The notes under the pieces: generated by a model
What the model saw: the letters and a program-made list of their open reading frames with translations, nothing else
Database searches by the model: none
Told to the model about the DNA's origin: nothing
Shown: positions 53,683-64,000 of the stretch, piece after piece
How the letters are laid out: the number at the start of each line of letters is the position of its first letter
How positions within the stretch are numbered: position 1 is the stretch's first letter
Position numbers and translations under genes: made by a program
Assembly (NCBI GenBank): GCA_963576735.1
Contig: OY755173.1
Span: forward strand, 19,004,873 to 19,068,872
Reading direction: 5' to 3'
Length of the DNA stretch: 64,000 bases
Source: Bedellia somnulentella
Lineage: Eukaryota > Arthropoda > Insecta > Lepidoptera > Bedelliidae

Positions 53683-53843
53683 AATGACCCAAATTAACAA
53701 ATAGGATACTTTTCATCCCGAAAAAAATTACGAATATAAAATATTCACGGCTAATTGAACTAAGAGTACCGGAAAAAACGCCTAAAGTTTTGTCATAAGC
53801 AAATTTGACAGTACGAAGTCTGTCGGGTCAGGTAGTATAATAT
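53683..53843 (-). repeat. Lepidopteran repeat F, truncated
   Basis: The reverse complement starts CTACCTGACCCGACAGACTT and continues 'cgtactgtcaaatttgct', 'taggcgttttttccggtac'. Confidence 0.6.
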
Positions 53844-53844
53844 T

Positions 53845-53932
53845 AAATATATCGTTGAGTTAGTATCCCATAATACAAGTTATACTTAGTTTGGGGCTAA
53901 CTTGATCGGTGTTTAATATGTCCATATTTATT
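53845..53932 (+). mobile_element. SINE D 3'-end fragment
   Basis: 'aatattaaatatatcgttga', 'gttagtatcccataatacaa' and 'tgatcggtgtttaatatgtc' match the SINE D 3' region of 34192. Confidence 0.55.
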
Positions 53933-53977
53933 TATTTATATTGTGGTGCCATACATTATTTAAACAAAAAATATTTT

Positions 53978-54555
53978 ACATACATACATATACTCACGCC
54001 ATTAGTTCCCATTGGGGTAGGCAGAGACTATTGATCGCCACTTCGTACAATCCTGACAAACCTCTTTAGCTTCGTTTACATCCATCAATCTTTTCATACA
54101 TGCTCTTTTATTCTTCATACTTCGGACGCCAGCCTTTTTGAGCACATTATCAATTTGGTCCAAGTTATATACATAACATAACATAAACGTTCACGCCGAA
54201 TATCCCCGAAGGGGTTGGCAGAGGTACTAATACTTCTAAACATCAAGTGACTTTGTCACCTGGTGTTCAGAGTACCCACGTTTTGCATGGACAGTGTACT
54301 CACGTGATAGGGGGCAGGCCTATCGCCGTTTTGTACGAATACACTGTCACATGACTAAGTACAACTCAGCCATGTGGGTTTCCTCACGATGTTTTCCCTC
54401 ACCGTTAACAACCATGATAAATTAACCACACATATGTCTTTAGAAAAGACAAATTGGTGTAGGCCCGACCCAGGATTTGAACACTAGTCGTTTGCACGAT
54501 AACCGAGTGTTCTACCCACTGGGCTATCACGCTTGGTCCAAGTGTGTTCAAAAAA
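53978..54555 (-). mobile_element. RTE 3'-end fragment, split by SINE B
   Basis: ACATACATACATATACTCAC tail, then a minus-strand ORF with KKAGVRSMKNKRACMKRLMD and SAYPNGN at its C terminus (54184-54002). It continues past the SINE at 54533 ('ttggtccaagtgtgttc'). Confidence 0.78.
54166..54532 (-). mobile_element. SINE B, full length, 11-bp TSD inside RTE
   Basis: TTGGTCCAAGT at 54155-54165 and 54533-54543. The unit is complete from tail to tRNA head ('gggctatcac'). Confidence 0.87.
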
Positions 54556-54744
54556 ATGTTTTATATCGCTAATTGTCTCGAAATGTGTGGTGACGTTGTG
54601 CAAATGTATGTGTTTATTTGTTTAATGAACACAACTAGCAAACACAAGAAACACAGTCTATTATAGTCTCATCTATGCCTATTAATAAGAAAAAATATTA
54701 AATCGTAATTATATTTGTATGTAACTATACTACGCAAACGATCG

Positions 54745-54870
54745 CAAACTAAGAAAACGTTCCCACCGTAGGTCTCCGAAAGGCTTACTAGTACTTCTAA
54801 CTACACTTGGGTGTTTAGAGTAATCATATTTTGTATGGATAGTGCATCCACGGGATAGCGGGCAGGTTTT
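54745..54870 (-). mobile_element. SINE B, diverged fragment
   Basis: 'aaacgttcccaccgtaggtc', 'ggcttactagtacttctaac' and 'cacgggatagcgggcagg' follow SINE B order with heavy divergence. Confidence 0.5.
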
Positions 54871-55225
54871 ACATTTAATATTTACTAGATAACCCCGTTG
54901 CGCAGCTCTTAAAATCAAGAAAACCCAAGAGCTTATCAAAAACTTCTCATTAAATGAGAGTCCTGTCAAACTCAAACACTTGCCTTCTTTAGATAAAACT
55001 TCTGGCCCTACTCGCTTCAAATGTAAAGCCTGTAAATGTAAAATGTAAATGTAAGTTCTAAATATGTTTTCAAAATCCAAAGAAATCAACTTGAAACGGC
55101 CTCTCTGAATATATCTTGTTACAGTTTTATTGCACGAGGACTATTTAACTTTTGAATAAGTTCCAAATGCAGACTCAATCAGTTGCAACAGCCGCGAGGC
55201 TAAATACAATGACTACTTTGAGATA

Positions 55226-55760
55226 TAGTATAATATTTTCGGACGCCTACCTTTTTGACTACATTTTCTGTTTGATCTGAGTATATCCTCCGTGGTCGTC
55301 TTCTACTGAAATTACCATCCATAGTCCACATTGTGTAAATCTGTTTTAATCAACTTACTGAATTCCATCCGCTCTACGTGCCAAAACTAACTTAACAATC
55401 CTTTTTCTATCTTTTTTACAATATCATATTTGACTCCAAACTTTTCACGAATCACGCTATTTCTTTCTCGATCAAATAACCCAATATTACCAAATTTTCT
55501 GAGGGACCTCATATCTACTGCCATCTCTCTTCTTTAATGCTTCTTCTGTCATACCGTAATCTTTGGAACAAGATTCAAACCCATTCGGAACTTTTCAGAC
55601 ACCTATTGACTTAACTATTTTTTCTTCTTTCAATGCATTCATCACATTTTCATCCCTACTTCCTAATCAAATATATATTTGTAGAGTAAGAGTACTATGA
55701 CAAAAAATCTCGATCCTCAAACGTCCCAGACATCTCAACCATCTCATACGACATCCAAAT
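55226..55760 (-). mobile_element. RTE ORF fragment, decayed
   Basis: The minus strand carries RTE post-RT blocks over about 500 bp, e.g. the complement of 'ccatccgctctacgtgcc' and 'gggacctcatatctactgcc', with stops and indels. It reaches further 5' than most copies here. Confidence 0.65.
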
Positions 55761-56159
55761 GCAAAAACAACGTAAAAATGCTATTCTTAGCTTCAACTTC
55801 AAGAGTTTTGTCTTAATCTTTTCAAGTTTTTCGTTTTCCCGATATCTTTCTAGTTCTTCCCGTGATCGCAATAGTCAGGAAAGCCGAGCACAACTGGACT
55901 AGTTCCAAACGAACGCATATTTTACATTTGATCTCTTTGCTGCAGATACTCAGTGCTAGAACATTGCACGTTTCATATTGGATGGCTCGGATAATACGAA
56001 CAAGGAATGTTCTTAGAACATTCTTGTTAGAATTTTTAGCTATATACTATATCATTGCCATTAGTGAATATTTAATATCGAACCATAATCATGTACTTTA
56101 CGCAGAAAGTAAACGGTTGGTAAGAATTAATATGAATATGCTTTGTTTAGTAAATAGAA

Positions 56160-56325
56160 AGTGTGCTCAAAAAGGCAGGCGTCTAAAGTATGAAGAATAT
56201 AAGAGCATGTATCAAAATATTGATGGATGTAGCGAAGCTAGATAGGTTTGCTAGTTTTGTACAAAGTGGTGATAGATAGTCTCTACCTACCCTAATGGCA
56301 AATAAAAGTGTTAGTGTATGTATGT
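56160..56325 (+). mobile_element. RTE 3'-end fragment, decayed
   Basis: 'gtgtgctcaaaaaggcaggc', 'aaagtatgaagaatataaga' and 'ctacctaccctaatggcaaa', then an ATGT-like tail. Confidence 0.65.
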
Positions 56326-56625
56326 AATAATGTATGGTTTATTTTCACTCCAATGTATGAAACTCCACCAGTATAATCCTTATGGTAATTATTGTCGTGA
56401 ATTGTTGGCTTAGAAAAGTATTATCTTATGTTTAGGGCAACTCTGGATACAATACACACATACACAGAAGTCAGTTTGTACGAGTATAAACTTATCGAGG
56501 TTGTACCGGATTTTGACAATTTCAAAATACTTTTTAGGAAATTCGCTGATGTTTAGTTTGGATATATTTACATTATCTCTTTACATATGGGTAAATTTTT
56601 AGCTTTAGCATAAATAAATAGATAT

Positions 56626-56790
56626 ACGGACATATTAAACACAGATCGAATTGGCCCCAAACTAAGTAAGTTTAGTATTATGGGATTCTAACTCAACGAT
56701 ATATTTAATATTATATAATACACATATAAATAACATCCAAGACTAAAAAACCTATAGAATAGTCACTTATCAACTCGGCCACGGACGTCA
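56626..56790 (-). mobile_element. SINE D, internally deleted
   Basis: 'tatacggacatattaaacac', 'actcaacgatatatttaata' and 'aataacatccaagactaaaa', ending in the head remnant 'aactcggccacgg'. Confidence 0.55.
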
Positions 56791-56799
56791 TAACATTTC

Positions 56800-57430
56800 A
56801 TTTGAATCGAAATTAGTATACATATATTTAAAAAAGAACCCTCTAAAGTCATCATACAAGTGATTGCCATATTAAGAGGTCGTTCCTGCGATCCCAGGCC
56901 TTACCTACAATCACATTCCTTATCAAGATTTGGTTCTTACTACTGGACCACAACTGAAAATGATTTCATTATATCTAAAAACTCCTTACTATTACCACGA
57001 AATAACGAAAACCAAAATATTAGCCTGTAAATATTAAAAATGGTAATCAATCTTCGTTCAATTATCGAGATTCACAAATCCATCATTTTTCATTCCATTT
57101 CCCCGAACAGATACACAAAAAAATCTGTGTAATTTTCTTTTTACAAATCTTAGAACTACTTTGATAAATTGGCAAAGAAATATCGTCTAGTTGAATTACT
57201 ACTAGTTTCTTTTCACATCATTTTTCATCGCACTGGCTGAGTATTTCTTGAGAAGCAGACAAAAGAAAATGCTCTTTTATTCTTCGCCCACCTCAATTGA
57301 ATGATACCAGCCTGGAAAGCGTCTGGCATCAAACCTCTGTAGACGAATGGTTTCACAGACTTTTATATGTTGAAATCATGTTGAAATATATACGGCAGTA
57401 GTTCGACGTTCGTTTATAAAGAATATGTTT
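56800..57430. other. Anonymous AT-rich sequence
   Basis: No supported gene or repeat. Confidence 0.4.
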
Positions 57431-57745
57431 TCATACATACATACATACATATACTCACGCCATTAGTTCCCATTGGGGTAGGCAGAGACTATTGATCGCC
57501 ACTTCGCACGATCCTGACAAACCTCTCTAGCTTCGTTTACATCCATCAATCTTTTCATACATGCTCTTTTATTCTTCATACTTCGGACGCCAGCCTTTTT
57601 CAGCACACTCTCAATTTGGTCCAAGTGTGTTCTCCATGGTCGTCCTCTACTAAAATTACCATCCACACTAGCTCTATAGATCCCTTTTACCAATTTTCTA
57701 TCATCCATCCTCTCTATGTGCCCAAACCATCTCAATATATAAATA
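57431..57745 (-). mobile_element. RTE 3' end, best-preserved copy (intact C-terminal frame)
   Basis: A 90-residue frame from 57735 to 57463: MRWFGHIERMDDRKLVKGIY, then GRPWRTHLDQIESVLKKAGV and a C terminus ending SAYPNGN, the typical RTE ORF2 end. After the stop come the CCCCAATGGG hairpin (overlapping the last codons), GGCGTGAG and a TATGTATGTATGTATG tail. No stops within the fragment. 5'-truncated, so no RT core. Confidence 0.85.
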
Positions 57746-57789
57746 TAAAATGTTTACATATAATATGTTTTCGTATTATATTTATATAT

Positions 57790-58048
57790 TTGCTGTGTAG
57801 TGTCGGCTTAGAATAGCACTACCCCATTTCTTTCGGTGGGTGTACGTAAAAGGCGACTAACGGTATTGGGGCTTTTTACGGGCTTTTTGGGCAATGTGGT
57901 TGGAAACCCATCACCAACTACTTTTATTTTACCATCTTTTCCCCACGCAACTTCCAAAAGTGGCTGAGGAATTTCTAATTCCTTAGCTCTGGCTGCCCCT
58001 TCTAGGGATTTATAGCCGTGAGTATATATATATGTATGTATGTATGTT
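57790..58048 (+). mobile_element. Repeat A, full length
   Basis: TTTGCTGTGTAGTGTCGGC head, complete body, GTGAGTATATATATATG and ATGT tail. Confidence 0.8.
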
Positions 58049-58218
58049 TTCATATCTGCGCCGCTTTTTTTACTTTTCTGTGTTCAGAAAACATTGACAC
58101 GAGTACAAATATAAAGTGATACTCCACCAAATAAAACTATGATTATACTAAAGAAAAGTAAAGGACCATTTCACAAATTGGTATTTATAATTGTTTTAAT
58201 ACTTATTTTTATGTCTTT

Positions 58219-59130
58219 TTAACCGACTTCAAAAAAAGGAGTGTTCTCAATTCGACCGGTTTTTTTTTTATATGTTTGTTTGCCGATTACTTCGCCATTT
58301 ATGAACCGATTTTGATTATTATTTTTTCATTGGAAACAAGATACTCCCGGATTGGTACCATACCAGGATGTCAGGGTCTGGTGATGGGATCCTGGAGAAA
58401 TCGAGACTTGAATTTTATAGGCAAATGTACCACGTTTTACATATTTTCTGAACTTATATTGGCATTTGCTTCTGAAAATCATATTGTTATGCTGCTGAGC
58501 TAATGATGGAAGGTTTGGGTCCTCAATCACTAGGAGTTAGGAAACAGTTCTTTCAACATTCTATATAGATTTATACTCCTCTTCGTAGCTTTTATGAAGA
58601 GAAGTACAGGTTCACTAAACATTTCTTTTGTTATGTTATTGTTACCGAGAAAGTACTATGAGACCAGGATCTGATGATGGCATCCCAGGAAATCAAGGGG
58701 ACTGTCGAAACTCACAATCATGTGACAGTGTATTTGTTCAAAACGCCGATAGGCCTGCCCTGTATAACGTGCACTGCCTAAGTAAATCGTGGGTACTCTG
58801 AACAACAGGTGACAATGTCACGTGATATTCAGAAGTATTACTACCTCTGCTAACCCCTTCAGGGATATTCGGCGTGAACGTTTGAGCCTTTCTTGAGATG
58901 TAGAATTGTAGACCATCGCCTTTCGAAGGATTTTAAGAACAATCTAAGGTTACATATGGTTGAGCCTATAATATCGTACAGTAATAGAAATACCGGAAAT
59001 GCGAAGAATAATACGGTAACCGTCGCTTCCTCATCCGAGAGGCATCTTTGCCAGGTCTACCCATCTCTAAAACTCGTAAAATTAAATAATTTTTAACAAA
59101 AAGAAAACCGACTTCCGATTTTTTAGTTTC
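58219..59130 (+). repeat. AACCGACTTC-bordered lepidopteran repeat, split by SINE B
   Basis: Starts 'ttaaccgacttcaaaaaaa' and 'ggagtgttctcaattcgacc' (a second start fragment is at 38160-38215), contains 'gtgatgggatcctggagaaa', and closes near 'aaaagaaaaccgacttccga'. A 67-codon open frame (58893-59096) lies inside but I see no reason to call it a gene. Class unknown. Confidence 0.5.
58714..58883 (+). mobile_element. SINE B, 5'-truncated
   Basis: 'catgtgacagtgtatttgtt' to CCCCTTCAGGGATATTCGGC and GTGAACGTTTGAG. The simple tail is lost. Confidence 0.72.
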
Positions 59131-59204
59131 AATGATTAAGTAATCTGTATAGTAGTTAGTTCAATAAATGACTATTTTTCCCTTCTTCCTATAAATTACA
59201 CCAA

Positions 59205-59400
59205 AACAAGAGGTAGTCAGAGCCTCTGATTTTACATTTCGCTAACAACTATTGGACGTTAATTGGGGGAATGATAGTATAAGTAAATTATCTTTGGTGA
59301 TAGATCTCCAGTCACATCGCCCAACGGCCAATTAAAATGTCCCATACCCTTAGATGCCTCGTACACCACCAGCGGGGAGAAATGGGTTATATGAAGGTGC
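59205..59400 (-). mobile_element. Repeat A, strongly diverged
   Basis: 'ggtagtcagagcctctgat', 'ctccagtcacatcgcccaac' and 'gcggggagaaatgggtta' keep the family order. Confidence 0.5.
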
Positions 59401-59554
59401 AGAGAAATCGAAAACTGAGGTATAGGTATCTCTAGTTATCAACTCAAAATATGAAATTACAATATGATGTGCTAGAATACCTATTGTAATATTATGTATA
59501 TGTCGGTTGGATGAATGAAATCTCAATATATATATAATTTATTCCGTTCAGTTT

Positions 59555-59720
59555 TGTATAAGAATGGCACTTCCCCATTTCTTCCATAGGACACGTGCTT
59601 TTTGAGCGTTTGATGCAGACCTATCACCGACGACTCTAATTCTTTTCTCACTTATTAACACGCAATAGTGCAGTTTTTTTATATTTTCTGTATTTTAGAG
59701 TTTACAACCGTGATTATACA
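59555..59720 (+). mobile_element. Repeat A, strongly diverged
   Basis: 'agaatggcacttccccattt', 'gcagacctatcaccgacgac' and 'tttacaaccgtgattatac'. Confidence 0.5.
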
Positions 59721-59766
59721 AAAGTATTACAGTTTACTCTATGTTACTTCTTTCAAACGTCCATGA

Positions 59767-59976
59767 CTATCGAATACAGCTCAATGTAGTAGTACAAAGA
59801 GCGCGGCTCCCGAGCTGTGTGCTGTAGAACAGCTCCACTGCCACCGCACCTATATCAATCAACGTCTGTGCTGCGCCGCCTAAGTGCATCGCGCCGTTTG
59901 CTTGCATAACTGCATTGCTAGGTTCCTGTTGGGAAAGGTTAATGACCTTTTTAGGTATAGTGGTTGTAGTAGACAT
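59767..59976 (-). other. Short GC-richer ORF, unknown
   Basis: 69 codons from ATG 59976 (MSTTTTIPKKVINLSQQEPS), then an Ala/Gly-rich stretch ending ALCTTTLSCIR. Local GC is higher than the flanks and it is not one of the repeats seen elsewhere. It could be an isolated exon piece or chance. No splice signals are convincing. Confidence 0.22.
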
Positions 59977-60005
59977 AGATATTTACGCTGTTATTGCCGA
60001 AGGGT

Positions 60006-60215
60006 GGCAAACTTGATAGCTCAATTAGATGCTTAGCAATGATAGAGACGTAAGTTCAAATCCTGTGTTGGGCTTACACTAATGTCTTTTATTATGTCTG
60101 ATGGGTTGTTAATTTATCAAGGAGGTAACCCGTAGGAGTATTAGTTAGTTGTGTAACAGGATATTCGTATAAATCGGCGTTATGCCCCTGTCATGTGACA
60201 TACTTGATCTTATTT
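60006..60215 (+). mobile_element. SINE B, diverged
   Basis: 'acttgatagctcaattaga', B-box-like 'agttcaaatcctgtgttggg' and 'taatttatcaaggaggtaac'. 3' end absent. Confidence 0.55.
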
Positions 60216-60252
60216 ACTACATATTTACTTTGTAAGAACCCCCCTGAAATTA

Positions 60253-60490
60253 CATACATACCTACTACTCACGGCTATAAATCCCTAAACGGAGTAGCCA
60301 GAACATTGGAATGAAAAATGCTTCAGCCTTTTTTGGAGGTTGAGTGGGGAAAAGATGGTAATAAATATTTGTCGGTGACGGGTCTCCAACCACATCATCC
60401 AAAAATCACTTGAAAAGTCCCTATGCCCTTAGTCACCATAGGAATGGGGTAGTGTGATTCAAAACCGACTATACACAGCCAAGCCGACAC
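60253..60490 (-). mobile_element. Repeat A, diverged
   Basis: 'acatacatacctactactca', 'cggctataaatccctaaacg' to 'aaaccgactatacacagcc'. A second head end ('gccgacactatacagtg') follows directly. Confidence 0.7.
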
Positions 60491-61383
60491 TATACAGTGA
60501 ATTAAAAATACAACAGCTATAACATGACTACGTACAAATTGGCCATAATGGCTTTCGTTATACGATGCTTGACCTAAAAATTTAGTGTGTGAATTTTATC
60601 GTAGTTATCTGCAAAAAGACGTGACACGATTCCAGAACTTTTTTTTAATTTGTATTATTTGTTATATATTTGTATTCTTCAACTTTTACATGGCACGGTA
60701 GCATTGGCATTTGACAATATTTTTTGCTTTGATAGTTTACACTCGTGAAAGAAGTCAACGCTATTCAAAATTGGTATAAATACAATGTCAGTTAATACGC
60801 CTCAGTCATGAATTCACTGGGGAGGTGTTTTTCTATCTATAAAAAGGTTTTTTTATAAATAAAATATGTATACAAAATGCATTGATTGATTCAGGTTTGG
60901 GCGCTGATAATACAAAACATGTGTAAATATATATTTCCTGCAAGATAACACACGATAATATTCTGCAATATTTATAGTCACCATCCATGTTTACCGATCT
61001 TAACTGCACCTGTAAAAGGCACACCCGTAGTTGTCTCCATTAATTACGTTCACTGCTATTTTAATCTATTCTGGTATGCACATTAACTCTTCATGCAATC
61101 AACAATATTGTTTAGTTTCATTTATTAAAGCAACTTGCAGCTCTAGCTACATCCAGATCATTTCCCTCGGGTTGCTATAACTACTGAAAACTGCACTAGA
61201 AATTAACACAACTCCGTTAAACCAGTTATGGTAAAACCAGTGGTTCTCAAAATACTAATATTGGAATCAATATTGCTATGTAACAAAATATTTGTTGCAT
61301 ATCGGAGACACAAAATACTTTTGCCGTGTTATCATAAATTGAATGAAATATTAAAAATATATAAATAATAAAAAATAAAATTG

Positions 61384-61625
61384 CCGTGTAGTGCCGGCTT
61401 AGAATGTCGCTACCCCTTTCTACCCACGGGTGTCGTAAGAGGCGACTAAGGGTATTGGGGCTTTTTATTGGATTTTTGGGCGATGCGGTTGGAGCACCAT
61501 CACCAAAAACCTTTATTTTTACCATCTTTTCCCCACTCAACTTCCAAAAGTGGCTGAGGAAGTTATAATTCCTTAGTTCTGGCTACCCCTTCTAGGGAAA
61601 TATACCTGTGAGTATATGTATGTAA
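61384..61625 (+). mobile_element. Repeat A, full length, second head subtype
   Basis: GCCGTGTAGTGCCGGCTTAG, 'cctttctacccacgggtg', body, 'ctgtgagtatatgtatg'. AATAAAATAAAAT-like sequence on both sides may be the TSD. Confidence 0.78.
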
Positions 61626-61699
61626 GTATATGTAATAAAATAAAATATTGAGTTCTACAAATACATATTTTTATTTACAATTTTTTTATTTCTCTTAAG

Positions 61700-61870
61700 C
61701 ACGAGTTGCTACATTTTTGGAGCGAAGCTCCATTTACCTACTACTTTTGTAATTTGCATGTGACATCACTCCTCCTAAACGGCTGGACCGCTCTCTACCA
61801 AACTTTGCATGATGGTCATAAGCATCAAGCACAAGGTTGTGACGGAGAGACCATTTTCGAAAAATAAATT
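61700..61870 (+). repeat. Fragment of a common lepidopteran repeat
   Basis: 'tttggagcgaagctccattt', 'ctcctaaacggctggacc' and 'aaactttgcatgatggtcat'. A related stretch is at 26410-26520. Confidence 0.45.
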
Positions 61871-62684
61871 TAATTATTAAGGAGTAACCAATCACTCTAA
61901 TTTTCGGCATGCTATGCTTCAATGCCTACATAGCAAATATGCATACTACATATATATACATAGTACATGTATTACAACACAAACATATTATTGGTACAAT
62001 TGAAATATCTATATTTAGGTCTCTAATTTGTGTGTCTCTAATGTTACGGTTGTTGAATAAAACAAGATTTTGTAAATTTTTACTAGATACTCCTCTTAGT
62101 TACTCGAACTGAATTTGATTAAGGATTTCCCAAAATAGCTAAGGGGTGCCTTTAAATTCTATACTCCTGTGGTACGAGAATATGGCGTTTTTAGCCCAAG
62201 TGCTTGGATGTATAATATATAAGCATTATATTACATATTTTTATGTGGTTGTATTAATGATGATTTTTTTAAAGTTGAGCATGATAGTGAGAGACAGTCG
62301 AATTATTCTTTCTGAAGAAGCTCCAACCACATGGCGCAATAGCCTCTTTATAATCCCGTTATTTAATACGACACCCATTGAAAGTGATGGAATAACTAAT
62401 TTACTAGTAACTCCGTTGACTGCGTTATTTTGTTTTCTTAAATACAAATTTTGAGTACCAGTGATAATCTCACCGCGTTTATTGCGCTAACGCCTGAAAG
62501 CAGGTTCATTGCCATTTTCAGTACTGTTAAGCGCTTCATAAACATTTCAAGTGAAGCCAATTATAGAAAGTTAGTTAACGTGTCTCACCAAGCTACATGT
62601 GTTATTCCTCATTAATGCTTTAATGGGATACGCTTATTCTCGAATTACCGATCAAATAGATAAACGGTTAATTATTGGATATAA
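61871..62684. other. Anonymous AT-rich sequence
   Basis: Includes a 102-codon open frame (62146-62454) with hydrophobic stretches but no recognisable domain or coding-like composition. Confidence 0.4.
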
Positions 62685-62927
62685 ATATACATTTACTCGC
62701 GGCCATAAATCTCAAGAAGGGGTAGCCAGAGCTTTAGAGCTAGAAACTCTTCAGCCACATTTTAAAGTTGATAGGGGAGAAGATGGTAGAAATAAAGTAT
62801 TTTTGGTGATGGGTCTCCCACCGCATCGCCCAAAAACCACTTAAAAAAGCCCCACACCCTTAGTCGCCTCTTACGACACCAGTAGGTAGAAAGGGGTAGT
62901 GACATTCTAAGCCGGCACTACACGGCT
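62685..62927 (-). mobile_element. Repeat A, full length
   Basis: 'atacatttactcgcggccat' to 'taagccggcactacacggc'; second head subtype. Confidence 0.75.
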
Positions 62928-63177
62928 ATATCTGGATGTCAACGTTGTGAACTAATATTGAATAAAACTCGTAAATTTACTACTTGAAGCCAGATTTAAT
63001 TTTATTGATTTATTTGCCCTAAGTTATAATAACAATAATGTTTTACATTCATTGCCTAAGGGCAGAATATATTAAACAATACAATCAAAAAACTCGTTGC
63101 TAAAAGCTGAAAAGTTCGTACGGTAACTGTTTGCCGTCGAACAACAAATCCATTTATAATTAAACAGCGACGTTATA

Positions 63178-63515
63178 AACATAACATAACATAAACATAA
63201 ACGTTCACGCCAAATATCCCCGAAGGGGTCGGCAGAGGTATTAATACTTCTGAACATCATGTGACTTCGTTACTTGGTGTTCAGAGTACCCACGTTTAGC
63301 ATGGACAGAGTACTCACGTGATAGGGGGCAGGCCTATCGCCGTTTTGAACGAATACACTGTCACATGACTAAGTGTTTTCCCTCACCGTTAGCAATCATG
63401 ATAAATTAACCACACATATGTCTTTAGAAAAGACAAATTGGTGTAGGCCCGACCCGGGATTTGAACACTAGTCGCTTGCACGTTAACCGGTGTTCTACCC
63501 ATTGAGCTATCACGT
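63178..63515 (-). mobile_element. SINE B, near full length
   Basis: ATAACATAACATAAACATAA tail to 'cattgagctatcacg'. Small internal deletion between 'gactaagtg' and 'ttttccctcacc'. Confidence 0.82.
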
Positions 63516-63607
63516 CGTCAACATATTTTTTTATATAAAACTAGAGGTCATCTCCGGCCTCACGCGAGTAGTGATATATTTAAAATATAATCCATTTACT
63601 GACTTAA

Positions 63608-63912
63608 GGCCATGATAGCTCAATGGATACAAATTCCCGTCCGTCATTCAGACAGGCGAGAGTTCTAACCCCGGTTCGGGCCTCCATCAATGTGACTTTT
63701 TCATAGTCTAGTATAGTGTGTGACTAAGTTGTACTTAGTCATGTGACAGTGTATTCGTTCAAAACGGCGATAGCCCTGCCCCTATCACGTGAGTACACTG
63801 TCCAAGCAAAATGTAGGTACTCTGAACACTAGGCGACAATTTCAGGTAACGTTCAGGAGTATTACTACTCTGCTAATCCCTTCGGGGTTATGCGGCGTGA
63901 ACGTTTGAGTTT
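63608..63912 (+). mobile_element. SINE B, variant head
   Basis: 'catgatagctcaatggatac' and B box GTTCTAACCCCGGTTCGGGC, shortened body, hairpin and CGGCGTGAACGTTTGAG. Confidence 0.7.
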
Positions 63913-63930
63913 GAGAATTATTATTAGGTA

Positions 63931-63988
63931 CCGTGATAGCCCAGTGGGTAGAACACTCGGTTATCGTGCAAACGACTAGTGTTCAAAT
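63931..63988 (+). mobile_element. SINE B head only (at window end)
   Basis: CCGTGATAGCCCAGTGGGTA to 'gactagtgttcaaat', then unrelated 'ataataataatt'. The similarity stops inside the B box, before the window ends. Confidence 0.65.
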
Positions 63989-64000
63989 ATAATAATAATT

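Noticed and set aside
55862..56245. 127-codon plus-strand ORF
   Set aside because: The last third overlaps an RTE 3' fragment in a non-RTE frame, and the rest has no recognisable motif.
58893..59096. 67-codon ORF as a gene
   Set aside because: It lies within a repeat split by SINE B, with no recognisable domain and no supporting signals.
62146..62454. 102-codon ORF with hydrophobic stretches
   Set aside because: AT-rich DNA yields hydrophobic ORFs by chance; no domain, no codon bias, no conserved context.

Overview
The window looks like AT-rich nuclear DNA of a moth or butterfly (Lepidoptera). Reasons: an I-clade element, a CR1-group element and RTE retrotransposons; a piggyBac-like element; and short interspersed repeats with ATGT-type tails and CTAGCTGACC heads of a kind I associate with lepidopteran introns. 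There is no bacterial, organellar or viral gene organisation. I find no complete host gene. All long ORFs belong to transposable elements, so the window is probably intergenic or a large intron. The one host-like signal is a GC-richer candidate first exon on the minus strand near 20.35-20.60 kb.

Layout. 0.5-6.7 kb: an I-type non-LTR retrotransposon, complete and flanked by a 12-bp target-site duplication (TSD), whose ORF2 is split by an 817-bp piggyBac-like element. 7-13 kb: tRNA-headed SINEs ('SINE B'), a ~250-bp SINE-like repeat with an ATGT tail ('repeat A'), a decayed RTE 3' end and a Harbinger-type snapback element. 13.9-16.2 kb: an unclassified DNA transposon with two arrays of a 21-bp phased motif. 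16.8-17.5 kb: a dead Jockey-type RT fragment. 18-34 kb: SINEs, RTE tails, a Harbinger MITE and anonymous AT-rich DNA. 34.7-36.2 kb: a P-like element with a broken two-exon THAP-domain gene. 38.5-43.8 kb: a nearly complete CR1-group retrotransposon on the minus strand, inserted into a repeat A copy. 45.2-46.7 kb: a DNA element with ~300-bp terminal inverted repeats (TIRs) carrying a broken gene fragment of a poorly characterised family. 47.2-53.1 kb: an LTR element with two apparently identical 360-bp LTRs and no gag/pol, inserted into another repeat for which a paralogous empty site is visible at 25.87 kb. 53-64 kb: nested RTE/SINE debris.

How the parts work together. RTE remnants, repeat A and SINE B share one 3' terminus: a short C-rich/G-rich hairpin, then a GSCGTGA block, then a TATGT-rich simple repeat. 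This suggests both short families are or were copied by the RTE reverse transcriptase. Several copies have TSDs of 10-28 bp and 5' truncations, as expected for target-primed reverse transcription. Insertion order can be read from nesting: repeat A before CR1; an older repeat before the LTR element; RTE before SINE B; the I element before the piggyBac-like element. All family assignments are from motif recognition by eye; no database search was possible.
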